In this document: positions 53,373 through 61,513 of the stretch, piece by piece
Numbering within the stretch: the first letter of the stretch is position 1
Layout: each line of letters begins with the position of its first letter
Assembly (NCBI RefSeq): GCF_018127925.1
Contig: NZ_CP072347.1
Coordinates: forward strand, 1,118,501 to 1,182,500
From: Prevotella melaninogenica
GTDB lineage: Bacteria; Bacteroidota; Bacteroidia; Bacteroidales; Bacteroidaceae
Reading direction: 5' to 3'
Length of the DNA: 64,000 bases
Program-made: the position numbers and the translations under genes
Notes under the pieces: generated by a model
The model's database searches: none
Told to the model about the DNA's origin: nothing
The model's input: only the letters and a program-made list of their open reading frames with translations

Positions 53373-54683
53373 ATGATTCATAAGTTTTTACCTCACACAG
53401 GTGAGGATATACAACAGATGCTTGACCGTATTGGCATAAAGAAGCTTGAAGACCTATATGCTGAAGTACCTGAGAGCATCCGTTTCAAGGGAGATTATGA
53501 TATTCCTGAGACGATGAGCGAGTTAGAAATACGCGCTTTCTTTGAGAAACTTGGACAAAAGAATGATAAGCTTACTTGCTTCGCAGGTGGAGGAGTATAT
53601 GACCACTATGCACCAAGTGTTATTCAGAATCTTCTCAGTCGTTCGGAGTTTCTTACATCATATACCCCCTATCAAGCTGAAATATCACAAGGAACACTCC
53701 ATTATATCTTTGAGTTCCAAAGTATGATGGCTGAACTTACTGGTATGGATATTGCCAACGCTTCTATGTATGAAGGCACTACAGCAACAGCTGAGGCTAT
53801 GATGGTGGCTTTCGATAATGCAAAGAAGGCTGACACTGTATTATATTCTGAGACCTTATGCAAGAATGTCATTGGTGTATTAAAGACTTACGCACATTTC
53901 CATGGCATCAAACTCAAGGCTATCAAGGCGGTTGATGGTGAGACTTCACACGAAGACTTAAAGAACCAATTACAGGCAGGTGGTGTGGCTGGAGTTATCG
54001 TACAACAGCCTAATCGACATGGTATTATTGAAGACTTTACAGGCTTTGCCGATACTTGTCATGAAGAAAAGGCATTGTTCATTATTAACAGTGTTGCAGC
54101 TGACCTTGCTTTATTAAAGACACCAGGAGAATGGGGTGCAGACATTGCTATAGGCGATATTCAGAGTCTTGGGCTTCCAATGGCATTTGGTGGACCATAC
54201 GCTGGCTACATGTGTTCAACTGAAAAGCTAATGCGTAAGCTCCCTGGTCGTATCGTGGGTAAGACATGTGATAGCCGTGGACAGCGTGTATTCGCACTGA
54301 CCCTACAAGCACGTGAGCAGCATATTCGCCGTCAGAAAGCAACGTCAAACATCTGTTCTAACCAAAGTTTGATGGCACTTTATGCCACTATCTACATGAG
54401 TATGATGGGAAAAGAGGGTATAAAGGAAGCAGCACAGATAGGCTATGATGGTGCACATTACCTTTGCGAACAACTCCTTAGTACAGGTAAAGTTAAGCTT
54501 GTTCACAACAAGCCTTTCTTTAATGAGTTCCTTATTCAAATGGAGGAACGCGACACCTTCTTCGACAAGGCTATCAAACAGGGCATTCTCCCAGGTATCA
54601 AGGTTGATGATGACAAACTCCTTATTGCCGTTACAGAGAAACGTACGAAAGAGGAGATTGATACACTCGTCGGATTATTATAG
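53373..54683 (+). CDS. gcvPA: Glycine dehydrogenase (decarboxylating) subunit 1
   Basis: 436 aa. The N-terminal half of split P protein. It lacks the PLP lysine but builds the active-site dimer: FAGGGVYDHYAPSVIQNLLSRSEFLTSYTPYQAEISQGTLHYIFEFQSMMAELTGM and the later SNICSNQSLMALYATIYMS are typical. gcvPB starts 31 bp after its stop. Confidence 0.96.
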   Translation: MIHKFLPHTGEDIQQMLDRIGIKKLEDLYAEVPESIRFKGDYDIPETMSELEIRAFFEKLGQKNDKLTCFAGGGVYDHYAPSVIQNLLSRSEFLTSYTPYQAEISQGTLHYIFEFQSMMAELTGMDIANASMYEGTTATAEAMMVAFDNAKKADTVLYSETLCKNVIGVLKTYAHFHGIKLKAIKAVDGETSHEDLKNQLQAGGVAGVIVQQPNRHGIIEDFTGFADTCHEEKALFIINSVAADLALLKTPGEWGADIAIGDIQSLGLPMAFGGPYAGYMCSTEKLMRKLPGRIVGKTCDSRGQRVFALTLQAREQHIRRQKATSNICSNQSLMALYATIYMSMMGKEGIKEAAQIGYDGAHYLCEQLLSTGKVKLVHNKPFFNEFLIQMEERDTFFDKAIKQGILPGIKVDDDKLLIAVTEKRTKEEIDTLVGLL

Positions 54684-54714
54684 TCACACAAAGTTTTTCT
54701 AAATCTACGCAACA

Positions 54715-56205
54715 ATGAATAATAAACTATATGGCAATCTGATATTTGAGTTGTCACATCCAGGAAGACGTGCTTACAGCCTCCCTGAGAATCGTTTTGG
54801 GCATCATCCTTTACCCGACTTCTGCAAACGAGAGAAAGATGCAGAGCTACCAGAATGTGATGAGATGACGGTTGTACGTCATTATACTAATCATAGTGAG
54901 AATAACTTTGGCGTTGATAATGGTTTCTATCCTTTAGGCTCTTGTACGATGAAGTACAATCCTGTCATCAACGAAGAGATAGCTTCAATGCCATGCTTTA
55001 CAACCCTTCACCCCCACCAACCTATTGAAACAGTCCAAGGTGCACTGGAGGTTGAATACAATATTCAACGTGCTCTTGCTTCTATTACGGGTATGGCAGA
55101 AGTCACGCTTAACCCATACGCTGGTGCGCATGGCGAGTTAACAGGTTTGATACTCATAGCATCTTACCATCAACAGCGTGGTGACACAAAGCGAACAAAG
55201 GTTATCGTACCTGACTCTGCTCATGGTACTAACCCTGCCTCTGCTGCTGTTTGTGGTTTAGAGATTGTGGAAGTAAAGAGTACAGCTGAGGGACTTGTTG
55301 ATGTCAACGACTTAAAACCGCTCTTGGGTGATGACATTGCGGGCATGATGATGACCAATCCTAACACCTTAGGTCTCTTTGAGAAAGATATTCCAGAGAT
55401 TGCTAAGCTCATACATGACTGCGGCGGTCTGCTATACTATGATGGTGCCAACCTCAATCCACTATTAGGTGCAGCACGTCCTGGAGACATGGGATTTGAT
55501 GTTATTCACCTCAATCTACACAAGACATTCTCTACACCACATGGTGGAGGTGGCCCTGGTGCTGGTCCTGTCGGTGTCGGTGAGAAACTAATTCCATTCC
55601 TACCAAAGCCACATGTAAAGAAGACGAAGGATGGTTTTGTTATTGACAATCCAGATACGACAGGAGAATTCTCATCTGATAATATTCGTATTAGTGGTTA
55701 CTTAGGCAATTTCCTCGTTATTCTTCGTGCCTACACTTATATACTCACACTTGGCAAGAAGCATCTCAAGGAGGTTGGACCATTTGCAACTCTAAATGCG
55801 AACTATATCAAGGAATGTCTAAAGGATGATTACGAACTTCCTATTGACACACTTTGTAAACACGAGTTTGTATTCGATGGCTTGAAAGATAAGAGTACCG
55901 GTGTAACAACAATGGATGTTGCCAAACGCCTACTCGATTATGGCTATCATGCTCCAACAATATATTTCCCACTTCTGTTCCATGAGGCTATGATGATTGA
56001 ACCAACAGAAACAGAAAGTAAGGACACTATTGATGGATTTATAGAGGTGATGCATACCATTGCAAAAGAGGCTCTTGAGAACCCAGAGCTTGTTAAGGGA
56101 GCACCATACAACACACCTATTGGACGTGTAGATGATGTCCTTGCAGCTAAGCATCCAATCCTGACTTATCGTCAGCTTGTCAACGACGTAGAGGAGAATG
56201 TATAG
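54715..56205 (+). CDS. gcvPB: Glycine dehydrogenase (decarboxylating) subunit 2
   Basis: 496 aa. The PLP-binding half of P protein, with the cofactor lysine K270 in [18 protein letters not shown]. It decarboxylates glycine and loads the aminomethyl group on H protein. GSCTMKYNP and the [10 protein letters not shown] loop are also conserved. Confidence 0.97.
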   Translation: MNNKLYGNLIFELSHPGRRAYSLPENRFGHHPLPDFCKREKDAELPECDEMTVVRHYTNHSENNFGVDNGFYPLGSCTMKYNPVINEEIASMPCFTTLHPHQPIETVQGALEVEYNIQRALASITGMAEVTLNPYAGAHGELTGLILIASYHQQRGDTKRTKVIVPDSAHGTNPASAAVCGLEIVEVKSTAEGLVDVNDLKPLLGDDIAGMMMTNPNTLGLFEKDIPEIAKLIHDCGGLLYYDGANLNPLLGAARPGDMGFDVIHLNLHKTFSTPHGGGGPGAGPVGVGEKLIPFLPKPHVKKTKDGFVIDNPDTTGEFSSDNIRISGYLGNFLVILRAYTYILTLGKKHLKEVGPFATLNANYIKECLKDDYELPIDTLCKHEFVFDGLKDKSTGVTTMDVAKRLLDYGYHAPTIYFPLLFHEAMMIEPTETESKDTIDGFIEVMHTIAKEALENPELVKGAPYNTPIGRVDDVLAAKHPILTYRQLVNDVEENV

Positions 56206-56239
56206 CGTATCTCCACAGTAACTCTATAAGAGATTGAAT

Positions 56240-57604
56240 ATGAAAAAGACAAATCTATTAATAATCGGTTCGGGACCTGGTGGTTACCGAACCGCTTCCT
56301 ATGCTGCTCAGAGTGGTTTGGAAGTGACAATCATTGAGAAAGCACAGCCTGGTGGAACCTGTTTGAATGCTGGTTGTATTCCTACGAAATGCCTTGCACA
56401 TGATGCTGAGCTGCGCCTTACGACTTCTTCTCTTTACGAAACGACTCCCCCACTCGATTTTGCGAAGGTAATGGAGAGGAAAGAAGGAGTTATCAATCAA
56501 CTTAGAGAGGGCGTAAGCACTTTACTTAGTCAGCCTGGTATAGACTTTATTATAGGTGAGGCTCGTTTCGTTTCTGACCATGTTGTTGAAGTAAATGGCG
56601 AACAAATAGAGGCTGAGCATATCATCATTGCGACTGGTTCACGTTCAAAGATACCACCTTTCATGAGTGAAGAAGACTTCTTGAGCCAGTCTGAAACAGC
56701 ACAAAACATTGTCACATCCACGGAATTACTTTCTATTGCGAAAGTTCCTAACCGCCTCACAATCATTGGGGCAGGAGTTATCGGAATGGAATTTGCTTCA
56801 GCTTTCTCAGCTTTCGGTAGTGAAGTAACAGTTATCGAGTTTATGAAGGAATGCCTCCCTCCTATTGATAGCGATATAGCTAAACGCTTAAGAAAGACAT
56901 TAGAGAAAAGAGGTGTGACCTTCTACATGCAGAGTGCAGTAAAACAAATCCTATCACCTGCAGAGAGTGGACAGGAGTATACAACAGTTGTATTCGATAA
57001 AAAGGGTAAAGAAGATAGAATTGATACCGACCTTGTATTGATTGCTACTGGTCGTCAAGCTAACTTCGACAATATCGGTATTGAATCGACTGGCATAGAA
57101 GTAAACGCAAAGGGTATTGTTGTCAATGACAATATGGAAACAAATGTGAAGGGTGTATATGCTATCGGTGACGTCAATGCACGCCAAATGTTAGCGCATG
57201 CAGCAACCTTCCAAGGCTTCCGCGCTGTCAATCATATTCTTGGAAAAGACGATAACATTCGACTTAATATCATGCCATCTGCAATCTTTACATATCCAGA
57301 AGCAGCCTGCGTAGGTAAGACTGAAGACCAGTGTAAAGCTGAGGATATCAAGTACTCTACTCGAAAAGGTTTCTATCGCGCCAATGGTAAGGCTTTAAGC
57401 ATGGAAGAAACTGAAGGCATGATAAAGGTGCTAATAGCTGAAGATGGCTCTATATTGGGCGCACACTGCTATGGTGCTCACTCTGCTGACCTTATTCAAG
57501 AAATTGCAGCTTTGATGAACTGTGATGCTAAACTGGATAAGATACGCGACATCATTCATATCCATCCAACGTTGAGTGAGATTCTGCAAGATGCACTCCT
57601 TTAA
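56240..57604 (+). CDS. lpdA: Dihydrolipoyl dehydrogenase (L protein)
   Basis: 454 aa from ATG 56240 (a TTG 6 bp earlier is possible). FAD motif LLIIGSGPGGYRTA, redox pair C41/C46 in GGTCLNAGCIPTKC, NAD motif IIGAGVIGMEFASAF, second FAD motif VYAIGDVN and the C-terminal His-Glu pair in HIHPTLSE. It reoxidises the dihydrolipoyl group on GcvH with NAD. Its place as last gene makes the operon self-sufficient apart from lipoate attachment. Confidence 0.95.
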   Translation: MKKTNLLIIGSGPGGYRTASYAAQSGLEVTIIEKAQPGGTCLNAGCIPTKCLAHDAELRLTTSSLYETTPPLDFAKVMERKEGVINQLREGVSTLLSQPGIDFIIGEARFVSDHVVEVNGEQIEAEHIIIATGSRSKIPPFMSEEDFLSQSETAQNIVTSTELLSIAKVPNRLTIIGAGVIGMEFASAFSAFGSEVTVIEFMKECLPPIDSDIAKRLRKTLEKRGVTFYMQSAVKQILSPAESGQEYTTVVFDKKGKEDRIDTDLVLIATGRQANFDNIGIESTGIEVNAKGIVVNDNMETNVKGVYAIGDVNARQMLAHAATFQGFRAVNHILGKDDNIRLNIMPSAIFTYPEAACVGKTEDQCKAEDIKYSTRKGFYRANGKALSMEETEGMIKVLIAEDGSILGAHCYGAHSADLIQEIAALMNCDAKLDKIRDIIHIHPTLSEILQDALL

Positions 57605-57817
57605 AATAAAAAATCGGTTCATTAGAACACAATGTTTATTCTTGTTGTTAAGTTAATAACTATACAAAACCTATTTAGGTTCTAATGGACCGATTTAAGT
57701 TAAAGGTAAAAAGAGAAAGTTACCCTGTTACTATATCCTTCAGTCTCCTTATTCTGTCTTTCTACTTCTCCTTTTCTCGGTTATTCTGTCTAATTTCAAT
57801 ATTTCCGCAAGATTTCC
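57605..57817. other. Intergenic region after lpdA with an 18-bp inverted repeat
   Basis: AAATCGGTTCATTAGAAC (57611-57628) faces GTTCTAATGGACCGATTT (57679-57696) with one mismatch and a 50-nt loop. It may be a 3' end or a small foldback. No gene is seen up to the cassette B promoter. Confidence 0.6.
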
Positions 57818-57848
57818 TTGCCAATTCTAAAAAGATGTTTTACCTTTG
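57818..57848 (+). promoter_or_regulatory. Promoter of cassette B
   Basis: CCTTG (TTG 57818-57820), 20-nt spacer, TACCTTTG (57841-57848), then GCAGCCGTGAAACAATTAGC. Spacing and downstream bases match cassette A. Confidence 0.88.
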
Positions 57849-57868
57849 CAGCCGTGAAACAATTAGCA

Positions 57869-57943
57869 ATGACATATCCAGCCAATCCAGCACAGCAAAG
57901 AAACTTTGATTTCTTTGCCTTTTTAGTGCTTTATATTTGGTAG
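57869..57943 (+). CDS. Possible leader peptide, cassette B
   Basis: 24 codons from the conserved ATGACATAT to TAG, encoding MTYPANPAQQRNFDFFAFLV and four more residues. The 8-bp hairpin lies inside it. A ribosome reading this frame could affect folding of the leader, but only the start is shared with cassette A. Confidence 0.3.
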   Translation: MTYPANPAQQRNFDFFAFLVLYIW

Positions 57944-57960
57944 TTTCAGATATTTTGCTA

Positions 57961-57981
57961 ACACACACACACACACACACA
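57961..57981. repeat. (CA)10 dinucleotide tract in the cassette B leader
   Basis: 21 nt of uninterrupted AC, in the same place as the (TG)12 tract of cassette A but shorter. Confidence 0.95.
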
Positions 57982-58054
57982 GGCGCACCTAGCGTTTAAT
58001 CATACTTTTTTTCTTCCAGCCTACGCGCGCGCGAAGCGTGCCGTAACGCTTGTA

Positions 58055-58093
58055 AACAAAGGACTTCACGGAGTTTCCTTTGTTCGCTTTTTT
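58055..58093 (+). terminator. Leader terminator/attenuator, cassette B
   Basis: AACAAAGGA (58055-58063) pairs with TCCTTTGTT (58076-58084), with a further CT/AG pair inside, then CGC and six T (58088-58093). It stands 210 nt before the first coding gene. Confidence 0.85.
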
Positions 58094-58305
58094 GTGCCCT
58101 TTTTGAAGACCGCTAAAACGCAAAATATAGCAATTTTTTCGAGTATAAAATCAAACTTACATAGTGCCACAGAGCATCAGGAGGAGGAGATAATTCATTG
58201 TTTTAACAACTTTTCTTATGCTTTCGTCTCTCTCTTGAACTCTGTGACACGAAGTAAAGCAAGTGAGAATCATTAATAATAACTATTTTTTAATCAATTA
58301 AAGCA

Positions 58306-58524
58306 ATGAGAAAAAAGAAAGATTATGAACGACCCGAGTGTAACGTTCACGAAATGGAGACAGAAACATTTATCTGTACATCTGTCACTCCCAATGCAAG
58401 TGCCTCACAACATCAATGGAGCTATGATGATAAGGGCGTACATGAAGTAGGATCTATTCTTCTAGGAGATGAAACGACTGTTGCTCCAGCTAAAAGAAAC
58501 TATTTTGAAGAGGATGAAGACTAA
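58306..58524 (+). CDS. Small Y..P.C-type peptide (cassette B)
   Basis: 72 aa. Basic start MRKKKD, then Y-x2-P-x-C-x-V-x-E-x-E (YERPECNVHEMETE), ICTS, a middle part with QHQWSYDD, and an acidic end FEEDED. Same order as the cassette A peptide although overall identity is low. It starts about 200 nt after the leader terminator and ends 42 bp before the lipoprotein gene. Function unknown; two conserved Cys are the main clue. Confidence 0.75.
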   Translation: MRKKKDYERPECNVHEMETETFICTSVTPNASASQHQWSYDDKGVHEVGSILLGDETTVAPAKRNYFEEDED

Positions 58525-58566
58525 AGGACCCTCTTTGCAGAAATCACTAATTAAAAAGAACGAACA

Positions 58567-60354
58567 ATGAAGAAACAAACGATTTTATCAAGTATCTTAG
58601 GCATCGTTTTGCTGGCATTGACAGCATGTAGCAACAATGATGAGAATGCTATTGAAAATGGAAAAGTTGATGTTGCGCAAAGAATAGAGTTTAAAGTAAA
58701 CTTTGCCGATTATAATACCGAACAAAGTGTAAACGTAACTCGTGCACCCAAAGAGGATATTAAACTCGCGAAGAGTGATATAGACCTTGGTAATGGTATT
58801 GTTGCAGAATGCACTTTGCAACGTGATACCGTTAAACAAGAACATGCCCCACGCACACGTGCCTTATATAGTACTTTCGCATACACTATGCTGGCATTTG
58901 ATGCCTCAACTCATGCTTACAAGGGCAGCGTAACAGGAAGCGTAACTTATAGTGGTGGTAATTGGGATTTTACCCCGACCTCTTCTAATGAAAGCATAAG
59001 TCTTACTCCAGGTACTTACGACTTTGTCCTCTATAATGACAAGGTGACACGTAGCGGTAATAATCTTACCGTAACTCAAGCAAACGCAGCTGATGCATGG
59101 ATAGGACGCACAACACAGGTGATTACCGCTACTCCTAGAAAGCAAAAGGTTGCATTTACAATGAAACATGCAGGGGCCGTAGTTAAAATTCGATTAGAAG
59201 GGTATGGCGAGTTTGATATGGCAAATACCACTGGCGTACTTTCTTCTATAAATAGCACAGCTATCCCTAGTTCTGCCGTATATGATGCTGCTAACGATTC
59301 TTGGACTATGGGAACAGGTACAGCAGTATCATCTAATACAACATTCTCGTCTACTTTGGGTGAGATGGATCCATGGGCTAGTAATACTCTGGTTTATCGT
59401 GCTATCAGCAGTGAGATTGCCTTTCTTCCATCAACAGATGTCTCAAAGTTAAAATTCACGTTTACCAATGGTAAATATTATAATCTCAATTTAGCAGGTG
59501 CAGGACTTATTTTCAATCCTGCCTCTCCATTAAAGTTAGATAAAAATGGCTCTTATATACTTAATATTAAGTTGAAAAAGAATTTTATTTATCTGATGAG
59601 TGATGGAACAAGAGGCTTCTTTAAAGATACCACCTATGGTGGAGGGACAAAGACACCTATTGCTGTTGTTGTAAGTCGTAGCAAGCATTTGGCTATCGCT
59701 CTAACTGATGCTAATAACGGAAATCCATGTGACTGGTGTTCTACTGGATCTACGTATACATCAACCCCTTACAATAAGAGTGCCGTAGGTAAAAATACGT
59801 TTGACCAAACTTCCTTATATAATGGTTATTCTGAAACTTGGGATGCCTCTGCTAGTACAGATAATGTGACCGTAAAGGGAACAAGTAGTGATTTCCCTGC
59901 TTTCAAAGCAGCCGCAGAATATACTCCGACTTTACCGGCAGGAGTACAACTCACAGGAAAGATGGTAGGTAAAAAATGGTTTTTACCATCTTTAGGAGAA
60001 TGGAAACTTGCTTGTTTTGAGTTAGGGGGTAATGATGATTCTTCAGGTATGCAGAATTATCAAACAGGTATTGGACATCTTCAAGGATACTATTCTTGGT
60101 GGTATGATCTTTTAGCAACAGAAGCTTTTACACAAGTAGGTGGGACTTCCTTCACGGAAGATCCTAGAGTATCACAGCCTGTTAGCGACTATTATTGGTC
60201 TAGTTCTGAAAGTAGTGAGAATGGTTCATTTTATTATCCTTGCACGATTTATGGTGTCCTTCATGGTTTCAGATGGTATTGGGCAGGTTATAACGGTAAT
60301 ACAACTGGTAGTACGCTGCTTCATGTCCGCCCTTTCATTCATTATGACGAATAG
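58567..60354 (+). CDS. Fimbrillin-like lipoprotein with lectin-like C-terminal domain (cassette B)
   Basis: 595 aa. Lipobox ALTAC in the signal. Fimbrillin-type N-terminal half (TFAYTMLAFDASTHAYKGSVTGS, YDFVLYNDKVTRSGNNLTV, KHAGAVVKIRLEGYG). A block shared with cassette A (FIYLMSDGTRGFFKDTTYGGGTKTPIAVVVSRSKHLAIAL) leads to a C-terminal region with KKWFLPSLGEWKLA, YYWSSSES and LLHVRPFIHY, landmarks of FISUMP/DUF1566 lectin-like domains. Probably a surface adhesin or pilus-tip-like lipoprotein; ligand unknown. Confidence 0.83.
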   Translation: MKKQTILSSILGIVLLALTACSNNDENAIENGKVDVAQRIEFKVNFADYNTEQSVNVTRAPKEDIKLAKSDIDLGNGIVAECTLQRDTVKQEHAPRTRALYSTFAYTMLAFDASTHAYKGSVTGSVTYSGGNWDFTPTSSNESISLTPGTYDFVLYNDKVTRSGNNLTVTQANAADAWIGRTTQVITATPRKQKVAFTMKHAGAVVKIRLEGYGEFDMANTTGVLSSINSTAIPSSAVYDAANDSWTMGTGTAVSSNTTFSSTLGEMDPWASNTLVYRAISSEIAFLPSTDVSKLKFTFTNGKYYNLNLAGAGLIFNPASPLKLDKNGSYILNIKLKKNFIYLMSDGTRGFFKDTTYGGGTKTPIAVVVSRSKHLAIALTDANNGNPCDWCSTGSTYTSTPYNKSAVGKNTFDQTSLYNGYSETWDASASTDNVTVKGTSSDFPAFKAAAEYTPTLPAGVQLTGKMVGKKWFLPSLGEWKLACFELGGNDDSSGMQNYQTGIGHLQGYYSWWYDLLATEAFTQVGGTSFTEDPRVSQPVSDYYWSSSESSENGSFYYPCTIYGVLHGFRWYWAGYNGNTTGSTLLHVRPFIHYDE

Positions 60355-60402
60355 TCAATCAGGGGTATACTGCTTGTAAAAAAGAAGCATGCGGACAGCG
60401 GA

Positions 60403-60515
60403 AAATTTATATACGGTTCCCCGTAAATTTATATACGGTTAGAAATTTACGGGGAAGCGGTTAGAAATAAATTTATATCAAATAAAAATTTTCGGCTAAC
60501 CGTATATAATTTTTT
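60403..60515 (+). promoter_or_regulatory. Structured intercistronic RNA with competing stems, cassette B
   Basis: Stem 1: CCCCGTAAATTT (60419-60430) with AAATTTACGGGG (60443-60454), 12 perfect pairs. Stem 2: TTATATACGGTTAG (60429-60442) with CTAACCGTATATAA (60496-60509), 14 perfect pairs, followed by six T. Stem 2 uses the loop of stem 1, so the two form a pseudoknot or exclude each other. A spare copy of the stem 2 left arm lies at 60403-60418. It could act as a terminator/antiterminator before the HU-like gene. Confidence 0.82.
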
Positions 60516-60626
60516 CTTTGACCTTTGGGCTTTGAATTTTGACCTTTGAATATTGTTTTTTTGAGCATTAAGAAGTGCTGCAAAGTACAGTACGATAATA
60601 ATTAATAATTTAAATCTTATAACCAA

Positions 60627-61073
60627 ATGAAAATCAAAATGGTTCAGCGGAAGAATCCGCAAAAGAAATCGGAAGTGAAGTATTATGCTAGTCCTGTCAA
60701 TGCTGGTAAGAAGACCCTACGGGATATTGCGCACGACATTGCGGGGCGTTCTTCGTTGACACGTGGTGATATCGAAAACGTGCTGGCAAACTTTATTGAT
60801 TGCCTGCCTCATTACCTCCGCGATGGTTTTAGTGTACAGCTGGGCGAGTTTGGCACGATGCGCCTGACACTTTCAAGCGAGGGGGCTGCGACGGTAAAGG
60901 CTTTTAAGATAGAGACTATCAAGCCACGCGTAACATTTACGCCAGGTGTGGAACTAAAGGCCGCTTTGCGCGAAAACTCGTATGAGACGGTGAAGGAGGA
61001 AAACTCTAATTCAAAAACCTCTCATAAAGACAAGAAAGGCGGAGAGAATCCTGGACCTGTGCCAGAAGACTAA
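60627..61073 (+). CDS. HU-related DNA-binding protein with Lys-rich, Gly/Pro/Glu tail (cassette B)
   Basis: 148 aa; ATG 60639 is an alternative start. It fits the Bacteroidota HU-related family: VKYYASPVNAGKKTLRDIAHDIAGRSSLTRGDIENVLANFIDCLPHYLRDGFSVQLGEFGTMRLTL, then PRVTFTPGVELKAALRE. The end is HKDKKGGENPGPVPED, the same basic-then-Gly/Pro/Glu plan as in cassette A. It is cytoplasmic and predicted to bind DNA. It is last in the cassette, 272 bp after the lipoprotein gene across a regulatory RNA. Confidence 0.87.
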   Translation: MKIKMVQRKNPQKKSEVKYYASPVNAGKKTLRDIAHDIAGRSSLTRGDIENVLANFIDCLPHYLRDGFSVQLGEFGTMRLTLSSEGAATVKAFKIETIKPRVTFTPGVELKAALRENSYETVKEENSNSKTSHKDKKGGENPGPVPED

Positions 61074-61113
61074 AAGAAGCGTTGACTGATTGGTCAAGGA
61101 TAAACGAAAAAGA

Positions 61114-61150
61114 GTTCGCGAACAAATCGGAAATTGTTCGCGAACAATTT
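61114..61150 (+). terminator. Hairpin after the cassette B HU-like gene
   Basis: GTTCGCGAACAA (61114-61125) pairs perfectly with TTGTTCGCGAAC (61134-61145), 8-nt loop, followed by AATTTT. Each arm is itself a GTTCGCGAAC palindrome, so it might also be a protein-binding site. Confidence 0.7.
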
Positions 61151-61207
61151 TCGGTAGAGAAATGAGGAGATTTGCCTCCAGAAGTAAATACTTTTAAGTA
61201 TAAAATG

Positions 61208-61239
61208 TTTGGAGGATAAAAATCTTTATACTAACTTTG
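61208..61239 (+). promoter_or_regulatory. Promoter of the candidate RNA
   Basis: TTTG (61208-61211), 20-nt spacer, TAACTTTG (61232-61239): a full promoter pointing at a region with no protein gene. Confidence 0.85.
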
Positions 61240-61245
61240 CAGACA

Positions 61246-61513
61246 GAAAGGATACAGATTTAGTCGTATCGATTCGATTGGGATAGTCATCAAATAAATT
61301 AGAAAACCCGAGATGACTTCTTTTGTTAATGGCGGGCCACATAAATCGCATTTCAGCGACTAAGCCGCAAGGTCAGTGGATTACAAAGACGAGGAGCTCT
61401 CTTATCATTGATACTCGGACTTTTCATCACATCGTCGATACGACTTTTCTAATTCCCATTTCTTTAAAGAAGAGGGATTGAGGTGGGGTTTCCAAGTGAT
61501 TCCCCACCTTTTT
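61246..61513 (+). ncRNA. Candidate structured non-coding RNA (~268 nt)
   Basis: Bounded by a strong promoter and an intrinsic terminator. AGTCGTATCGA (61262-61272) is complementary to TCGATACGACT (61435-61445), and AATTAGAAAA (61297-61306) to TTTTCTAATT (61445-61454). The order implies a long-range pseudoknot or alternative folds. Inside, AGTCATC/GATGACT and TCGC/GCGA hairpins are visible. The longest frame from its ATGACT is 16 codons. It has no landmarks of tmRNA, RNase P RNA, SRP RNA or an FMN riboswitch. It could be a free RNA or the 5' part of the ribE transcript. Confidence 0.6.
61481..61513 (+). terminator. Terminator of the candidate RNA
   Basis: AGGTGGGG (61481-61488) pairs with CCCCACCT (61502-61509), then a T-run to 61513. 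Confidence 0.9.

Larger units (their letters stand above)
57849..58305 (+). promoter_or_regulatory. Transcribed leader of cassette B
   Basis: A ~450-nt leader. The first 250 nt follow cassette A: GTGAAACAATTAGCAATGAC, hairpin GCAAAGAA/TTCTTTGC (57895-57918) followed by five T, (CA)10, AGCGTTTAATCATA, GC-rich GCGCGCGCG, a small AAGCGT/ACGCTT hairpin (58034-58051) and the terminator. The remaining ~200 nt are specific to B and contain a spaced CACAGAG/CTCTGTG pair. The leader of A is about 140 nt shorter here. Confidence 0.85.

Noticed and set aside
57685-57909. 74-aa frame crossing the cassette B promoter
   Set aside because: It spans the inverted repeat, the promoter and the leader start and has no counterpart in cassette A.
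58567-60354. Diversity-generating retroelement target (lectin-like C-terminus)
   Set aside because: No reverse transcriptase, template repeat or accessory gene is seen near either lipoprotein gene.
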